This document shows positions 1 to 6,731 of a stretch of 10,318 nucleotides of DNA, one piece after another (the stretch's first letter is position 1; every line of letters starts with the position of its first letter). Below the pieces are notes generated by a model, which was not told where the DNA came from, did no database searches, and worked only from the letters and a program-made list of their open reading frames with translations. A program made the translations under genes and the position numbers. The stretch is from Burkholderiales bacterium (GTDB lineage: Bacteria > Pseudomonadota > Gammaproteobacteria > Burkholderiales > Usitatibacteraceae), in contig JAICTR010000062.1 of assembly GCA_025936275.1 (NCBI GenBank), positions 1-10,318 on the forward strand, in the 5' to 3' direction.

Positions 1-1043
1 AGAGCTGCGGAGGTATCTTTGACTACGACGCCAAGAAATCGCGGCTGATCGAGGTCGCGCGCACGCTCGAGGACCCGAACATCTGGTCCGACGCGAAGCG
101 CGCCCAGGACCTCGGCAAGGAACGCCGCATGCTCGAGGAGACCGTCGCTACCCTCGAGACCATCGATACCGGGCTCAAGGATTCCGCGGAGCTCTTCGCG
201 CTCGCGAAGGCCGAGGGCGACGACGACACGCTGGTCGCCGTGGAAGCCGACGTCGGCGGCGTGGGCAAGCTCGTCGAGGACCTCGAGTTCCGCCGCATGT
301 TCGCGGACCCGATGGATCCCAACAACTGCTTCGTGGACATCAATGCCGGCCAGGGCGGCACCGAGGCGCAGGACTGGGCGCAGATGCTGCTGCGCATGTA
401 CACCAAGTACTGCGACCGCCGCGGCTACAAGGTGGAGCTGGTCGAGGAAAGCGAGGGCGAGGTGGCGGGCTTGAAGAGCGCCTCGATCAAGGTGAGCGGC
501 CCTTACGCCTACGGGTACCTGCGCACCGAGACCGGCATCCACCGGCTGGTGCGCAAAAGCCCGTTCGACTCCAACGCGCGACGCCACACCTCGTTCGCGA
601 GCGTGTTCGTGTATCCCGAGGTGGATGAATCGATCGAGATCGAGATCAACCCCGCCGACTTGCGCATCGATACCTACCGCGCCTCCGGCGCCGGCGGGCA
701 GCACGTGAACCGCACCGATTCCGCGGTGCGCATCACGCATATTCCCTCGGGGGTCGTGGTCGCCTCGCAGAACGACCGCTCGCAGCACCGCAACAAGGCG
801 GAGGCGATGGCGATGCTGAAATCGAAGCTCTACGAGCTGGAACTCCGGAAGAGGAACGAGCAGAAGCAGGCGCTCGAGGACACCAAGAGCGACATCGGCT
901 GGGGCCACCAGATCCGCTCCTACGTGCTCGACCAGTCGCGCATCAAGGACCTTCGCACCAACGTCGAGGAAGGCAACACGCAGAAGGTGCTCGACGGCGG
1001 CCTGGACGAATTCATCACCGCGAGCCTGAAGCAGGGAGTGTAG
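1..1043 (+). CDS. prfB: Peptide chain release factor 2 (RF2), 5'-truncated, with programmed +1 frameshift
   Basis: RF2 recognises UGA and UAA stop codons and triggers peptidyl-tRNA hydrolysis on the ribosome. Only the last codons of the first reading frame are present (ELRRYL, from base 2), ending at TGA 20-22. Skipping T20 moves reading into the long frame that begins GAC TAC GAC at 21 and ends at TAG 1041-1043. The post-shift part is 340 codons, the same as in E. coli RF2 (365 residues with the shift after about 25), so essentially only the first 20 or so codons are missing. The RF2-type stop-codon recognition tripeptide SPF lies at 558-566 within KSPFDSNARRHTSF. The catalytic GGQ loop lies at 693-701 within SGAGGQHVNRTDSAVR. 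An ATG at 129 opens the same frame but is internal, because clear RF2 homology lies upstream of it. lysS follows after 3 bases, a conserved prfB-lysS pairing. Identification is certain. Confidence 0.97.
   Translation, partial: SCGGIFDYDAKKSRLIEVARTLEDPNIWSDAKRAQDLGKERRMLEETVATLETIDTGLKDSAELFALAKAEGDDDTLVAVEADVGGVGKLVEDLEFRRMFADPMDPNNCFVDINAGQGGTEAQDWAQMLLRMYTKYCDRRGYKVELVEESEGEVAGLKSASIKVSGPYAYGYLRTETGIHRLVRKSPFDSNARRHTSFASVFVYPEVDESIEIEINPADLRIDTYRASGAGGQHVNRTDSAVRITHIPSGVVVASQNDRSQHRNKAEAMAMLKSKLYELELRKRNEQKQALEDTKSDIGWGHQIRSYVLDQSRIKDLRTNVEEGNTQKVLDGGLDEFITASLKQGV
9..23 (+). promoter_or_regulatory. prfB programmed +1 ribosomal frameshift signal
   Basis: The sequence reads GGAGG (9-13), TAT, then the slippery CTT (17-19) followed by the in-frame stop TGA (20-22) and C. 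This is the classic RF2 autoregulatory site: an internal Shine-Dalgarno-like element three bases before CTT TGA C. When RF2 is scarce the ribosome pauses at UGA, slips forward one base and completes RF2. When RF2 is plentiful it terminates. E. coli has AGGGGG in place of CGGAGG, otherwise the same arrangement. The frames on both sides fit: a short ELRRYL frame before, and the RF2 body after. Confidence 0.95.
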
Positions 1044-1046
1044 AGA

Positions 1047-2570
1047 ATGGCGAACGACAACAACACCAAGGCGCCCCCCGAGGCCCCGCAGGACGAGAAC
1101 CAGATCGTCGCCGAGCGCCGCGCGAAGCTCGCGCGCCTGCGGGAGCTCGGTCCGGCCTTCCCCAACGACTTCCGGCGCGAGGACCTCGCGGGCGACCTGC
1201 AGCGCGCGCACGGCGAGAAGACGAAGGAGCAGCTCGAGCAGGAGAAGCCGCGCGCCGTCGTCGCCGGCCGCATGCTCCTGAAGCGCGTGATGGGCAAGGC
1301 CTCCTTCGCCACGTTGCAGGACATGAGCGGGCGCATCCAGGTGTACGTCAACAACGACGTCACCGGCGCCGAGGCGCACGAGGCGTTCAAGCACTGGGAC
1401 CTCGGCGATATCGTGGGCGTGGAAGGCCCGGTCTTCAAGACGAACAAAGGCGAGCTTTCGATACACGCGACGAAGATCCGCCTGCTCACGAAATCGCTGC
1501 GGCCGCTGCCGGAGAAATTCCACGGCCTCACCGACATGGAGAGCCGCTACCGCCAGCGCTACGTGGACCTGATCGTGAACCCCGAGGCGCGGCGCGCCTT
1601 CGAGACGCGCTCGAAGCTCGTGCAGGCGATCCGCGAGTTCTTCGTCGCGCGCGGCTACCTCGAGGTCGAGACGCCGATGATGCATCCGATTCCCGGCGGC
1701 GCCGCGGCGCGCCCCTTCAGGACGCACCACAACGCGCTCGACATGGAGCTCTTCCTGCGCATCGCGCCCGAGCTCTACCTCAAGCGCCTGGTGGTGGGCG
1801 GGATGGAGAAGGTCTTCGAGATCAACCGCAACTTCAGGAACGAGGGCATCTCCACGCGCCACAATCCCGAGTTCACGATGCTCGAGTTCTACGAGGCCTA
1901 CCAGGACTACCACTACCTGATGGACCTCACCGAGGCGCTGCTGCGCGAATGCGCGCGGAAGGTGCTCGGCACGACGTCGCTCACCTACCAGGGAACGCCG
2001 GTGGACCTGGGGAAGAAGTTCGACCGCCTCACGATGGCCGAAGCGATCAACAAGTACAACCCCGGCTATCCGCTGCACGCGCTCTCCGACCCCCACTACC
2101 TCAAGGGCGCGCTCGCACCCTTCGACGTGGAGGTCTTCGCGACCGACGGCGTGGGGCTCCTGCAGCTGAAGCTCTTCGAGGCGACCACCGAGGAGAAGCT
2201 GGTCGACCCCACCTTCATCGTCGCGCACCCGGTGGATGTGTCGCCCCTCGCGCGCGCGAACGACCGCAATCGCGCGGTCACCGACCGCTTCGAGCTCTTC
2301 ATCACCGGGCGCGAGATCGCCAACGGCTTCTCGGAGCTGAACGACCCCGAGGACCAGGCGGCGCGCTTCTCCGCGCAGGCCGCGGCCAAGGAGGCCGGCG
2401 ACGAGGAGGCGATGTACTACGACGCGGACTACATCCGCGCGCTCGAATACGGCCTGCCGCCCACCGCGGGCGAAGGCATCGGCATCGACCGCCTGGTGAT
2501 GCTCTTCACCGACAGCGCGTCGATCCGCGACGTGATCCTCTTCCCGCAACTCAAGGCCGCCGAAGCTTGA
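1047..2570 (+). CDS. lysS: Lysyl-tRNA synthetase, class II
   Basis: A cytoplasmic enzyme that charges tRNA(Lys) with lysine using ATP. The 507-residue length is normal for bacterial class II LysRS. The N-terminal OB-fold (about residues 60-165, with VAGRMLLKRVMGKASFATLQD) binds the anticodon. The catalytic core follows. Motif 2 is FRNEGISTRHNPEFTMLEFY, with its ATP-contacting arginine at residue 264. Motif 3 is GIGIDRL at 477-483, with Arg482. The start ATG has AGGGAG at 1033-1038, eight bases upstream, inside the end of prfB, so the two genes are probably co-transcribed and may be coupled. The stop TGA overlaps a TTG that begins the next gene. The first 20 or so residues are charged and low in homology, as is usual. 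No inteins, frameshifts or missing motifs are seen. Confidence 0.97.
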   Translation: MANDNNTKAPPEAPQDENQIVAERRAKLARLRELGPAFPNDFRREDLAGDLQRAHGEKTKEQLEQEKPRAVVAGRMLLKRVMGKASFATLQDMSGRIQVYVNNDVTGAEAHEAFKHWDLGDIVGVEGPVFKTNKGELSIHATKIRLLTKSLRPLPEKFHGLTDMESRYRQRYVDLIVNPEARRAFETRSKLVQAIREFFVARGYLEVETPMMHPIPGGAAARPFRTHHNALDMELFLRIAPELYLKRLVVGGMEKVFEINRNFRNEGISTRHNPEFTMLEFYEAYQDYHYLMDLTEALLRECARKVLGTTSLTYQGTPVDLGKKFDRLTMAEAINKYNPGYPLHALSDPHYLKGALAPFDVEVFATDGVGLLQLKLFEATTEEKLVDPTFIVAHPVDVSPLARANDRNRAVTDRFELFITGREIANGFSELNDPEDQAARFSAQAAAKEAGDEEAMYYDADYIRALEYGLPPTAGEGIGIDRLVMLFTDSASIRDVILFPQLKAAEA

Positions 2571-4144
2571 GCGATTCGCTGCTGCACGTGCGGCTCGTCG
2601 CCGGGACGCTCGCCGCGCTATCCCCGATGCTGCTCGTGCTCGCGCGGCTGCGGCGGCGCGAGCGCGGCGCGCTCGACGAGGCGAGCCGCGCGCGCGACCG
2701 CCTGCACGACGCGCTCGAGGGCTCGCAGCTCGCGGTGTTCGACTGGGATACGGCGGGCGGCAATTCGATCCACCTCAGCCCGACGTGGCGCGTGATGCTG
2801 GGCTACGACCCCGCCGAAACCCGCTGCACGGCGCAGGAGCTCTTCTCGCTGGTCCACCCGGAGGACATCCAACGGGTGCGCGACGCCGCGGTCGATACGC
2901 TGAAGGGCCTCACGGCGCGCTACGACAACATCCATCGCGTGCGCCGCGCCGACAACACCTACATGTGGATCCACAGCCGCGGCAAGGTCACCGCGCGCGA
3001 TGCGCGCGGCTGGGCGCTGCGCTTCGCCGGCACCAACGCCGACATCACGCCGCGCGTGGTGGCCGAGGAGCGCCTGAAGGAGCGCGAGATGCAGCTGCGC
3101 CAGCTGATCGACACGATGCCCGCGTCGATCGTGGTCTTCGGCGGCGACGAGCGCGTGCTGTTCCACAACCGCGCCTACCTCGAGCTCACCGGGCTTTCGG
3201 CCGAAGCGGTGAACGGCCGGCGCATGAAGGAAGTGGTGGGCGAGGCGATGTACGCGGCGATCGAGCCGCACGTGCGCGCCGCGCTCGACGGGCGCACCGC
3301 GCGCTTCGAGCAGCAGGTGATGGACCCGATGGGGCGCACCGTGGACCTCGAGGTGGTGTACATGCCGCTTCGCGATGCGCATGGGCGCGTCACGGCGGCG
3401 ATCACCGTGCGCTTCGACATCACGCGCCTGAAGGACCTCGATCGCATGAAGGACGGTTTCGTCGCGGTGGCGAGCCACGAGCTGCGCACGCCCCTCACCT
3501 CGATGCGCGGCTCGCTGGGCCTCTTGCAGGGCGGCGTCGCGGGGGAGCTCAGCGACGAGGCGCAGGGGCTGGTGTCGATCGCCATGCAGAACTGCGAGCG
3601 CCTGGTGCGCCTCGTGAACGACCTCCTCGACCTGGAGAAGATCACCGCCGGGCACGGCGCCTTCCGCATCGCGCTCCTCGAATGGCCGGCGGTGCTGCGC
3701 CAGGCGATCGATTCGAGCCGCGGCTTCGTCGACTCCTACGGCGTGACGTTCGAGCTCGAGGAGCCGGCGGACCTGCGCGTGCGCGGCGACGAGGATCGCC
3801 TGATCCAGGTGCTCTCCAACCTGCTCTTCAACGCCGCGAAGTTCTCGCCGCGCGGCTCCGTGGTGACGGTGGGCTCGCGCCAGCTCGCCGATAGCTGGGT
3901 GCGCACCTCGGTGAGGGACCGCGGCCCCGGCATCCCGGAGCATTTCCGCTCGCGCATCTTCCAGCGCTTCGCGCAGGCCGACATGGGCGAGGATCGCCGC
4001 AACGAGGGCAGCGGCCTCGGCCTCGCCATCAGCCGCGAGATCGTCGAGCGCCTCGGCGGGCGCATCGGCTTCGATGCCGCGCCGGGCGGCGGCACCGAGT
4101 TCTGGTTCGACCTCCCCGGCACCACCGAGAAAGTGGCCGCATGA
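2567..4144 (+). CDS. Membrane-anchored PAS-PAS sensor histidine kinase
   Basis: A 525-residue two-component sensor kinase. One hydrophobic segment (about residues 5-26) is followed by an Arg-rich stretch, giving a single membrane anchor and a cytoplasmic sensor. PAS 1 (about 48-165) is of the PAS_3 kind, with HPEDIQRVRD and a WIHSRG strand. PAS 2 spans about 178-290. The HisKA domain has SHELRTPL with phospho-acceptor His304. The ATPase domain has the N box NLLFNAAKFSPRG (Asn418, Asn422), the G1 box DRGPGIP from Asp451, the F box FQRFAQAD and the G2 box GSGLGLA from Gly481. All catalytic motifs are intact. There is no ATG near the N-terminus. I place the start at TTG 2567, because it makes a 4-base TTGA overlap with the lysS stop and keeps the hydrophobic segment; GTG 2588 is the alternative. 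No periplasmic domain is present, so the signal is probably cytoplasmic or within the membrane. Its ligand is unknown. The response regulator overlaps its 3' end. Confidence 0.9.
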   Translation: MSDSLLHVRLVAGTLAALSPMLLVLARLRRRERGALDEASRARDRLHDALEGSQLAVFDWDTAGGNSIHLSPTWRVMLGYDPAETRCTAQELFSLVHPEDIQRVRDAAVDTLKGLTARYDNIHRVRRADNTYMWIHSRGKVTARDARGWALRFAGTNADITPRVVAEERLKEREMQLRQLIDTMPASIVVFGGDERVLFHNRAYLELTGLSAEAVNGRRMKEVVGEAMYAAIEPHVRAALDGRTARFEQQVMDPMGRTVDLEVVYMPLRDAHGRVTAAITVRFDITRLKDLDRMKDGFVAVASHELRTPLTSMRGSLGLLQGGVAGELSDEAQGLVSIAMQNCERLVRLVNDLLDLEKITAGHGAFRIALLEWPAVLRQAIDSSRGFVDSYGVTFELEEPADLRVRGDEDRLIQVLSNLLFNAAKFSPRGSVVTVGSRQLADSWVRTSVRDRGPGIPEHFRSRIFQRFAQADMGEDRRNEGSGLGLAISREIVERLGGRIGFDAAPGGGTEFWFDLPGTTEKVAA

Positions 4145-4521
4145 ACGCAGAGAAGCTCACCCGCATCCTCCTCGTCGACGACCAGCGCGACATCCGCTCC
4201 ATCGTCGGCCTCGCGCTGGGCAAGATCGGCGGCTTCCAGGTGAAGGTCTGCGAGTCGGGCGAGGAGGCGCTCGCGAGCGCCGGCGACTTCGCCCCGGACC
4301 TGCTGCTCCTCGACCTCAGCATGCCGGTGCTGGACGGCGTCGGAACGCTGAAGGCGCTGCGCGCGCGCGGCCTCACCGCGCCGGCCGTCTTCTTCACCGC
4401 GCGGTTGAACGCGAAGGATGCCGAGGGCTATCGCGACCTGGGCGTGCTCGGCGTGATTCCCAAGCCCTTCGACCCGCTCAAGCTCGGGTCGCAGCTCAGG
4501 GAGATGTGGTCGAAGCGCTGA
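4141..4521 (+). CDS. Single-domain (CheY-like) response regulator
   Basis: A 126-residue stand-alone receiver domain. The acidic pocket is Asp13-Asp14 (ILLVDD) and the phospho-acceptor is Asp58 in LLLLDLSMPVLDG. The switch threonine is Thr86 (FFTAR) and the invariant lysine is Lys108 in PKPF. All active-site residues are present, so phosphorylation should work. No output domain follows. It must act by protein-protein contact or as a relay intermediate, like other single-domain receivers. Its ATG overlaps the kinase stop as ATGA, which argues that the upstream kinase is its partner. It ends 21 bases before the convergent rimO stop, and no T-tailed hairpin separates the two. The target cannot be read from the sequence. 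Confidence 0.92.
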   Translation: MNAEKLTRILLVDDQRDIRSIVGLALGKIGGFQVKVCESGEEALASAGDFAPDLLLLDLSMPVLDGVGTLKALRARGLTAPAVFFTARLNAKDAEGYRDLGVLGVIPKPFDPLKLGSQLREMWSKR

Positions 4522-4542
4522 GGGAGGGGGCCGGAGAGAGGG

Positions 4543-5925
4543 TCAGCGACCGGAGAGCGATGCCTCGAGGTCGTGCTCATCGGCGCGCGTCACTTTCACG
4601 CGCACGATGTCGCCGGGCTTCACGCCCTTCGCATTCGCGATGCGCACCACGCCGTCGATCTCGGGCGCATCGGCATGGCTGCGGCCCACGGCACGCGTCC
4701 CCGACACCTCGTCCACCAACACGTCGAGCGTGCGGCCGACCTTCGCCGCGAGCTTCTCGCGGCTGATCGCGGCCTGCACCTGCATGAAGCGCGCGCGCCG
4801 CTCTTCCTTCACTTCCTCGGGCACCGCGCCCGCGAGCTGGTTCGCCTTCGCGCCTTCCACCGGCGAATAGACGAAGCAGCCGACGCGGTCGAGCCGCGCC
4901 TCGCGCAGGAAACCGAGCAACTCCTCGAACTCGGACTCGGTCTCGCCGGGAAAGCCGACGATGAAAGTCGAGCGCAGCGTGATCTGCGGGCATGCGGCGC
5001 GCCACGCGGCGATGCGCTCGAGGTTCCTCTCCGCGCTCGCCGGCCGCTTCATGAGCTTGAGGATGCGCGGGCTCGCGTGCTGGAACGGCACGTCGAGGTA
5101 CGGAAGGATCTTTCCCTCCGCCATCAGCGGGATCACCTCGTCCACGTGCGGATACGGATACACGTAGTGCAGCCGCACCCATGCGCCGAGCGTGCCGAGC
5201 GCCGCGCAAAGCTCCGTCATGCGCGTCTTCAGCGGCCGCCCGCCCCAGAAGCCGGTGCGGTACTTCACGTCGACGCCATAGGCGCTCGTGTCCTGCGAGA
5301 TCACGAGGAGCTCCTTCACGCCCGAGGCGACGAGCGTCTCGGCCTCGCTCATCACGTCGCCCACCGGCCGGCTCGCGAGCTCGCCGCGCATCGAGGGAAT
5401 GATGCAGAAGGTGCACCGGTGATTGCAGCCTTCGGAGATCTTGAGGTACGCGTAATGGCGCGGCGTGAGGCGGATGCCTTGCGGCGGCACGAGGTCGGTG
5501 AACGGATCGTGCGGCTTCGGCAAGTGGCGGTGCACGTGGCCCATCACCTCGTCGCGCGCATGCGGACCGGTGATGGCGAGGACCGAAGGATGCGTCTTCT
5601 CGACGATGTCGCCCTTGGCGCCGAGGCAGCCGGTGACGATCACCTTGCCGTTCTCGGCGAGCGCCTCGCCGATCGCATCGAGCGACTCCTGCACCGCGGC
5701 ATCGATGAAGCCGCAGGTGTTCACCACCACGAGGTCCGATCCCTCGTAGCTCGGCGCGATGTCGTAGCCCTCCGCGCGCAATTGCGTGAGGATCGATTCC
5801 GAGTCCACCAGCGCCTTCGGGCAGCCGAGGGAGACGAAGCCGACGCGAGGCGCTTTGTCCCCGCGCCTCGCCGGGGAGGGACCCCGGTGGCCGGGCGTCG
5901 GTTTTCCCTTCACCTTCGCTTCCAA
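4543..5925 (-). CDS. rimO: Ribosomal protein S12 methylthiotransferase RimO
   Basis: A radical-SAM enzyme that adds a methylthio group to the conserved aspartate of ribosomal protein S12. The 460 residues contain the N-terminal MTTase domain with cluster cysteines Cys35 (VSLGCPKALVDSE), Cys71 (NTCGFID) and Cys100 (TGCLGAKG). The radical-SAM cluster motif CNHRCTFC has Cys167, Cys171 and Cys174. A C-terminal TRAM-like domain covers roughly the last 70 residues. VSLGCPKALVDSE and the S12-type N-domain favour RimO over MiaB. I take TTG at 5925 as the start: AAGGGG on the minus strand (5938-5933) sits 7 bases upstream, and phaR stops one base before it. GTG at codon 5 is the only other in-frame option before the conserved domain. 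This gives about 25 unusual residues before the conserved PRVGFVSLG. It is very probably co-transcribed with phaR. Confidence 0.95.
   Translation of the reverse strand: MEAKVKGKPTPGHRGPSPARRGDKAPRVGFVSLGCPKALVDSESILTQLRAEGYDIAPSYEGSDLVVVNTCGFIDAAVQESLDAIGEALAENGKVIVTGCLGAKGDIVEKTHPSVLAITGPHARDEVMGHVHRHLPKPHDPFTDLVPPQGIRLTPRHYAYLKISEGCNHRCTFCIIPSMRGELASRPVGDVMSEAETLVASGVKELLVISQDTSAYGVDVKYRTGFWGGRPLKTRMTELCAALGTLGAWVRLHYVYPYPHVDEVIPLMAEGKILPYLDVPFQHASPRILKLMKRPASAERNLERIAAWRAACPQITLRSTFIVGFPGETESEFEELLGFLREARLDRVGCFVYSPVEGAKANQLAGAVPEEVKEERRARFMQVQAAISREKLAAKVGRTLDVLVDEVSGTRAVGRSHADAPEIDGVVRIANAKGVKPGDIVRVKVTRADEHDLEASLSGR
5859..5895. repeat. GC-rich double inverted repeat inside the 5' end of rimO
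   Basis: Two small adjacent inverted repeats: CCCCG (5859-5863) with CGGGG (5872-5876), and CCCGG (5883-5887) with CCGGG (5891-5895). They encode the non-conserved RimO N-terminal extension, residues about 11-23. The composition resembles dispersed GC-rich intergenic palindromes common in such genomes. One copy is all that is visible, so a repeat family is only a guess. Confidence 0.35.
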
Positions 5926-5926
5926 C

Positions 5927-6535
5927 TCATTTCCCCTTGCGCTTCCTCTTCGCCCCGCCCGCCTTCGGCGCGGCCTTCGGCTTCGGCTCCTCGCCCGGCG
6001 CGGGCGGCGTGCCCTGCGTGTACGGAAATCCGGAGAAAAGCTTGAGCGCCTGGCTGCGCAGCTCGTCCTGCATGTCGATCACCGCCTTCGCGCCCTTCTC
6101 GAGGTAGCCGCCCATCACGTTGGGGATCTTCTGCTGCTGCGTCATGAACTGGGCCCACGCCTCGCCCGGCACCTTCGGCAGCTCGCCGTAGAGCGATTGC
6201 GCCTGCGCCTGGAAGCGCTTCTGCGCCTCGTGGAAAGCGAGGATCGAACGCTCGAGGTACGAGCCCATCAGCCCCTGCATCGCGTGGCCGTAGTAACGGA
6301 TGATGTTGGCGAGCATCTCGGTGGAGAACATCGGCACGCCGCCCGATTCCTCCTCGAGGATGATCTGCAGCAGGATCGCGCGCGTGAGGTCCTCGCCGGT
6401 CTTCGCATCCTGGACCTTGAACTCCTGGTACTGCAGCACCAGCGCCTTCACCTCGGCGAGCGTGATGTAGGCCGACGTCTCCGTGTCGTACAGGCGGCGG
6501 TTGGGGTACTTCTTGATGATGCGGGGGGATGCCAT
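5927..6535 (-). CDS. phaR: PHA synthesis repressor PhaR
   Basis: A DNA-binding repressor that also binds polyhydroxyalkanoate. When polymer accumulates, PhaR moves to the granule and the phasin promoter is released. The 202-residue protein opens with the hallmark IIKKYPNRRLYDTETSAYI of the PHB/PHA accumulation regulator DNA-binding domain (about residues 4-65). The PHB-accumulation regulatory domain follows, with EESGGVPMFSTEMLANIIRY. Helical, Gln-rich middle residues lead to a Pro/Lys/Ala tail ending KRKRKGK. The ATG has AGGAG on the minus strand (6547-6543) at 7 bases spacing. The gene is divergent from phaP across a 240-base region with several TGC/GCA inverted repeats. Its TGA is one base from the rimO start codon. 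Autorepression is known for relatives and fits the repeats seen here. Confidence 0.96.
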   Translation of the reverse strand: MASPRIIKKYPNRRLYDTETSAYITLAEVKALVLQYQEFKVQDAKTGEDLTRAILLQIILEEESGGVPMFSTEMLANIIRYYGHAMQGLMGSYLERSILAFHEAQKRFQAQAQSLYGELPKVPGEAWAQFMTQQQKIPNVMGGYLEKGAKAVIDMQDELRSQALKLFSGFPYTQGTPPAPGEEPKPKAAPKAGGAKRKRKGK

Positions 6536-6561
6536 CGGCGGACTCCTCGCGCGATGCTGGA

Positions 6562-6586
6562 CTGCACCAAGGGCGGCATTGTGCAG
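6562..6586. promoter_or_regulatory. Inverted repeat upstream of phaR, possible PhaR operator
   Basis: CTGCAC (6562-6567) and GTGCAG (6581-6586) form a perfect 6-base inverted repeat with 13 bases between. It lies 27 bases upstream of the phaR start codon, within its likely leader. The half-sites share the CTGC/GCAG core of the boxes near phaP but have a wider spacer. A role in phaR autoregulation is inferred. Confidence 0.4.
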
Positions 6587-6625
6587 GGCCCGGGAGGGGG
6601 CCGACGCAGCCGATTCAAGTCCCTC

Positions 6626-6654
6626 ATTTTATTACTTTTTCGGCAGGTGCTGCA
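6626..6654 (-). promoter_or_regulatory. Candidate phaR promoter
   Basis: On the minus strand TAAAAT (plus positions 6631-6626) matches the sigma-70 -10 box at five of six positions, in an AT-rich patch unusual for this window. No good -35 hexamer is found at 17 bases. The -35 zone falls on the CTGCATTGCAG palindrome at 6650-6660, as would suit a PhaR-repressible promoter. The call rests mainly on the -10 match and on position. Confidence 0.3.
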
Positions 6655-6660
6655 TTGCAG
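6650..6660. promoter_or_regulatory. Probable PhaR-binding site (CTGC-N3-GCAG)
   Basis: CTGCATTGCAG is a perfect inverted repeat with a 3-base centre. As I recall the literature, CTGC-N3-GCAG is the PhaR recognition element reported in Paracoccus denitrificans, and TGC-rich sites are used in Cupriavidus. It lies 35 bases upstream of the phaP -35 box, in the region shared with phaR. Function is inferred from motif and context. Confidence 0.6.
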
Positions 6661-6672
6661 GTGCAAGATCAT

Positions 6673-6685
6673 GGTGCATCGCACC
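6673..6685. promoter_or_regulatory. Second TGC-N3-GCA palindrome, possible PhaR operator
   Basis: GGTGCATCGCACC is a perfect 5-base inverted repeat around ATC, with the same TGC-N3-GCA core as the box at 6650-6660 and its centre 24 bases away, a little over two helical turns. It ends nine bases before the phaP -35 box, so a bound repressor could interfere with RNA polymerase. Confidence 0.5.
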
Positions 6686-6694
6686 AAATTCCGC

Positions 6695-6723
6695 TTGACA
6701 GGGGGGAATCGCCTTCCTAGAAT
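6695..6723 (+). promoter_or_regulatory. Sigma-70 promoter of phaP
   Basis: TTGACA (6695-6700) is a perfect -35 box. The spacer is 17 bases, and TAGAAT (6718-6723) matches five of six -10 positions. Transcription should begin near 6730, giving a leader of about 45 bases. It is the strongest promoter visible in the window, as expected for a phasin, usually the most abundant granule protein. The two palindromes just upstream would allow repression by PhaR. Confidence 0.85.
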
Positions 6724-6731
6724 GAAATTGT

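Noticed and set aside
129..1043. prfB starting at ATG 129
   Set aside because: RF2 homology continues upstream in the same frame to the frameshift site at 20, and the post-shift length then equals that of E. coli RF2.
2618..3943. Long open frame on the minus strand opposite the PAS kinase
   Set aside because: Rich in His, Arg and Ala, with no motif and no ribosome-binding site. The plus strand encodes an intact kinase.
4516..4548. CGCTGA/TCAGCG inverted repeat at the convergent ends of the response regulator and rimO as a terminator
   Set aside because: The 6-base arms merely contain the two opposed stop codons with a 21-base loop and no T-run on either strand; too weak to call a terminator.
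4573..6045. Long open frame on the plus strand opposite rimO and phaR
   Set aside because: It has His/Arg/Ala/Leu-rich low-complexity composition, no recognisable domain, and lies opposite genes with clear family motifs. It is an effect of high G+C codon bias.
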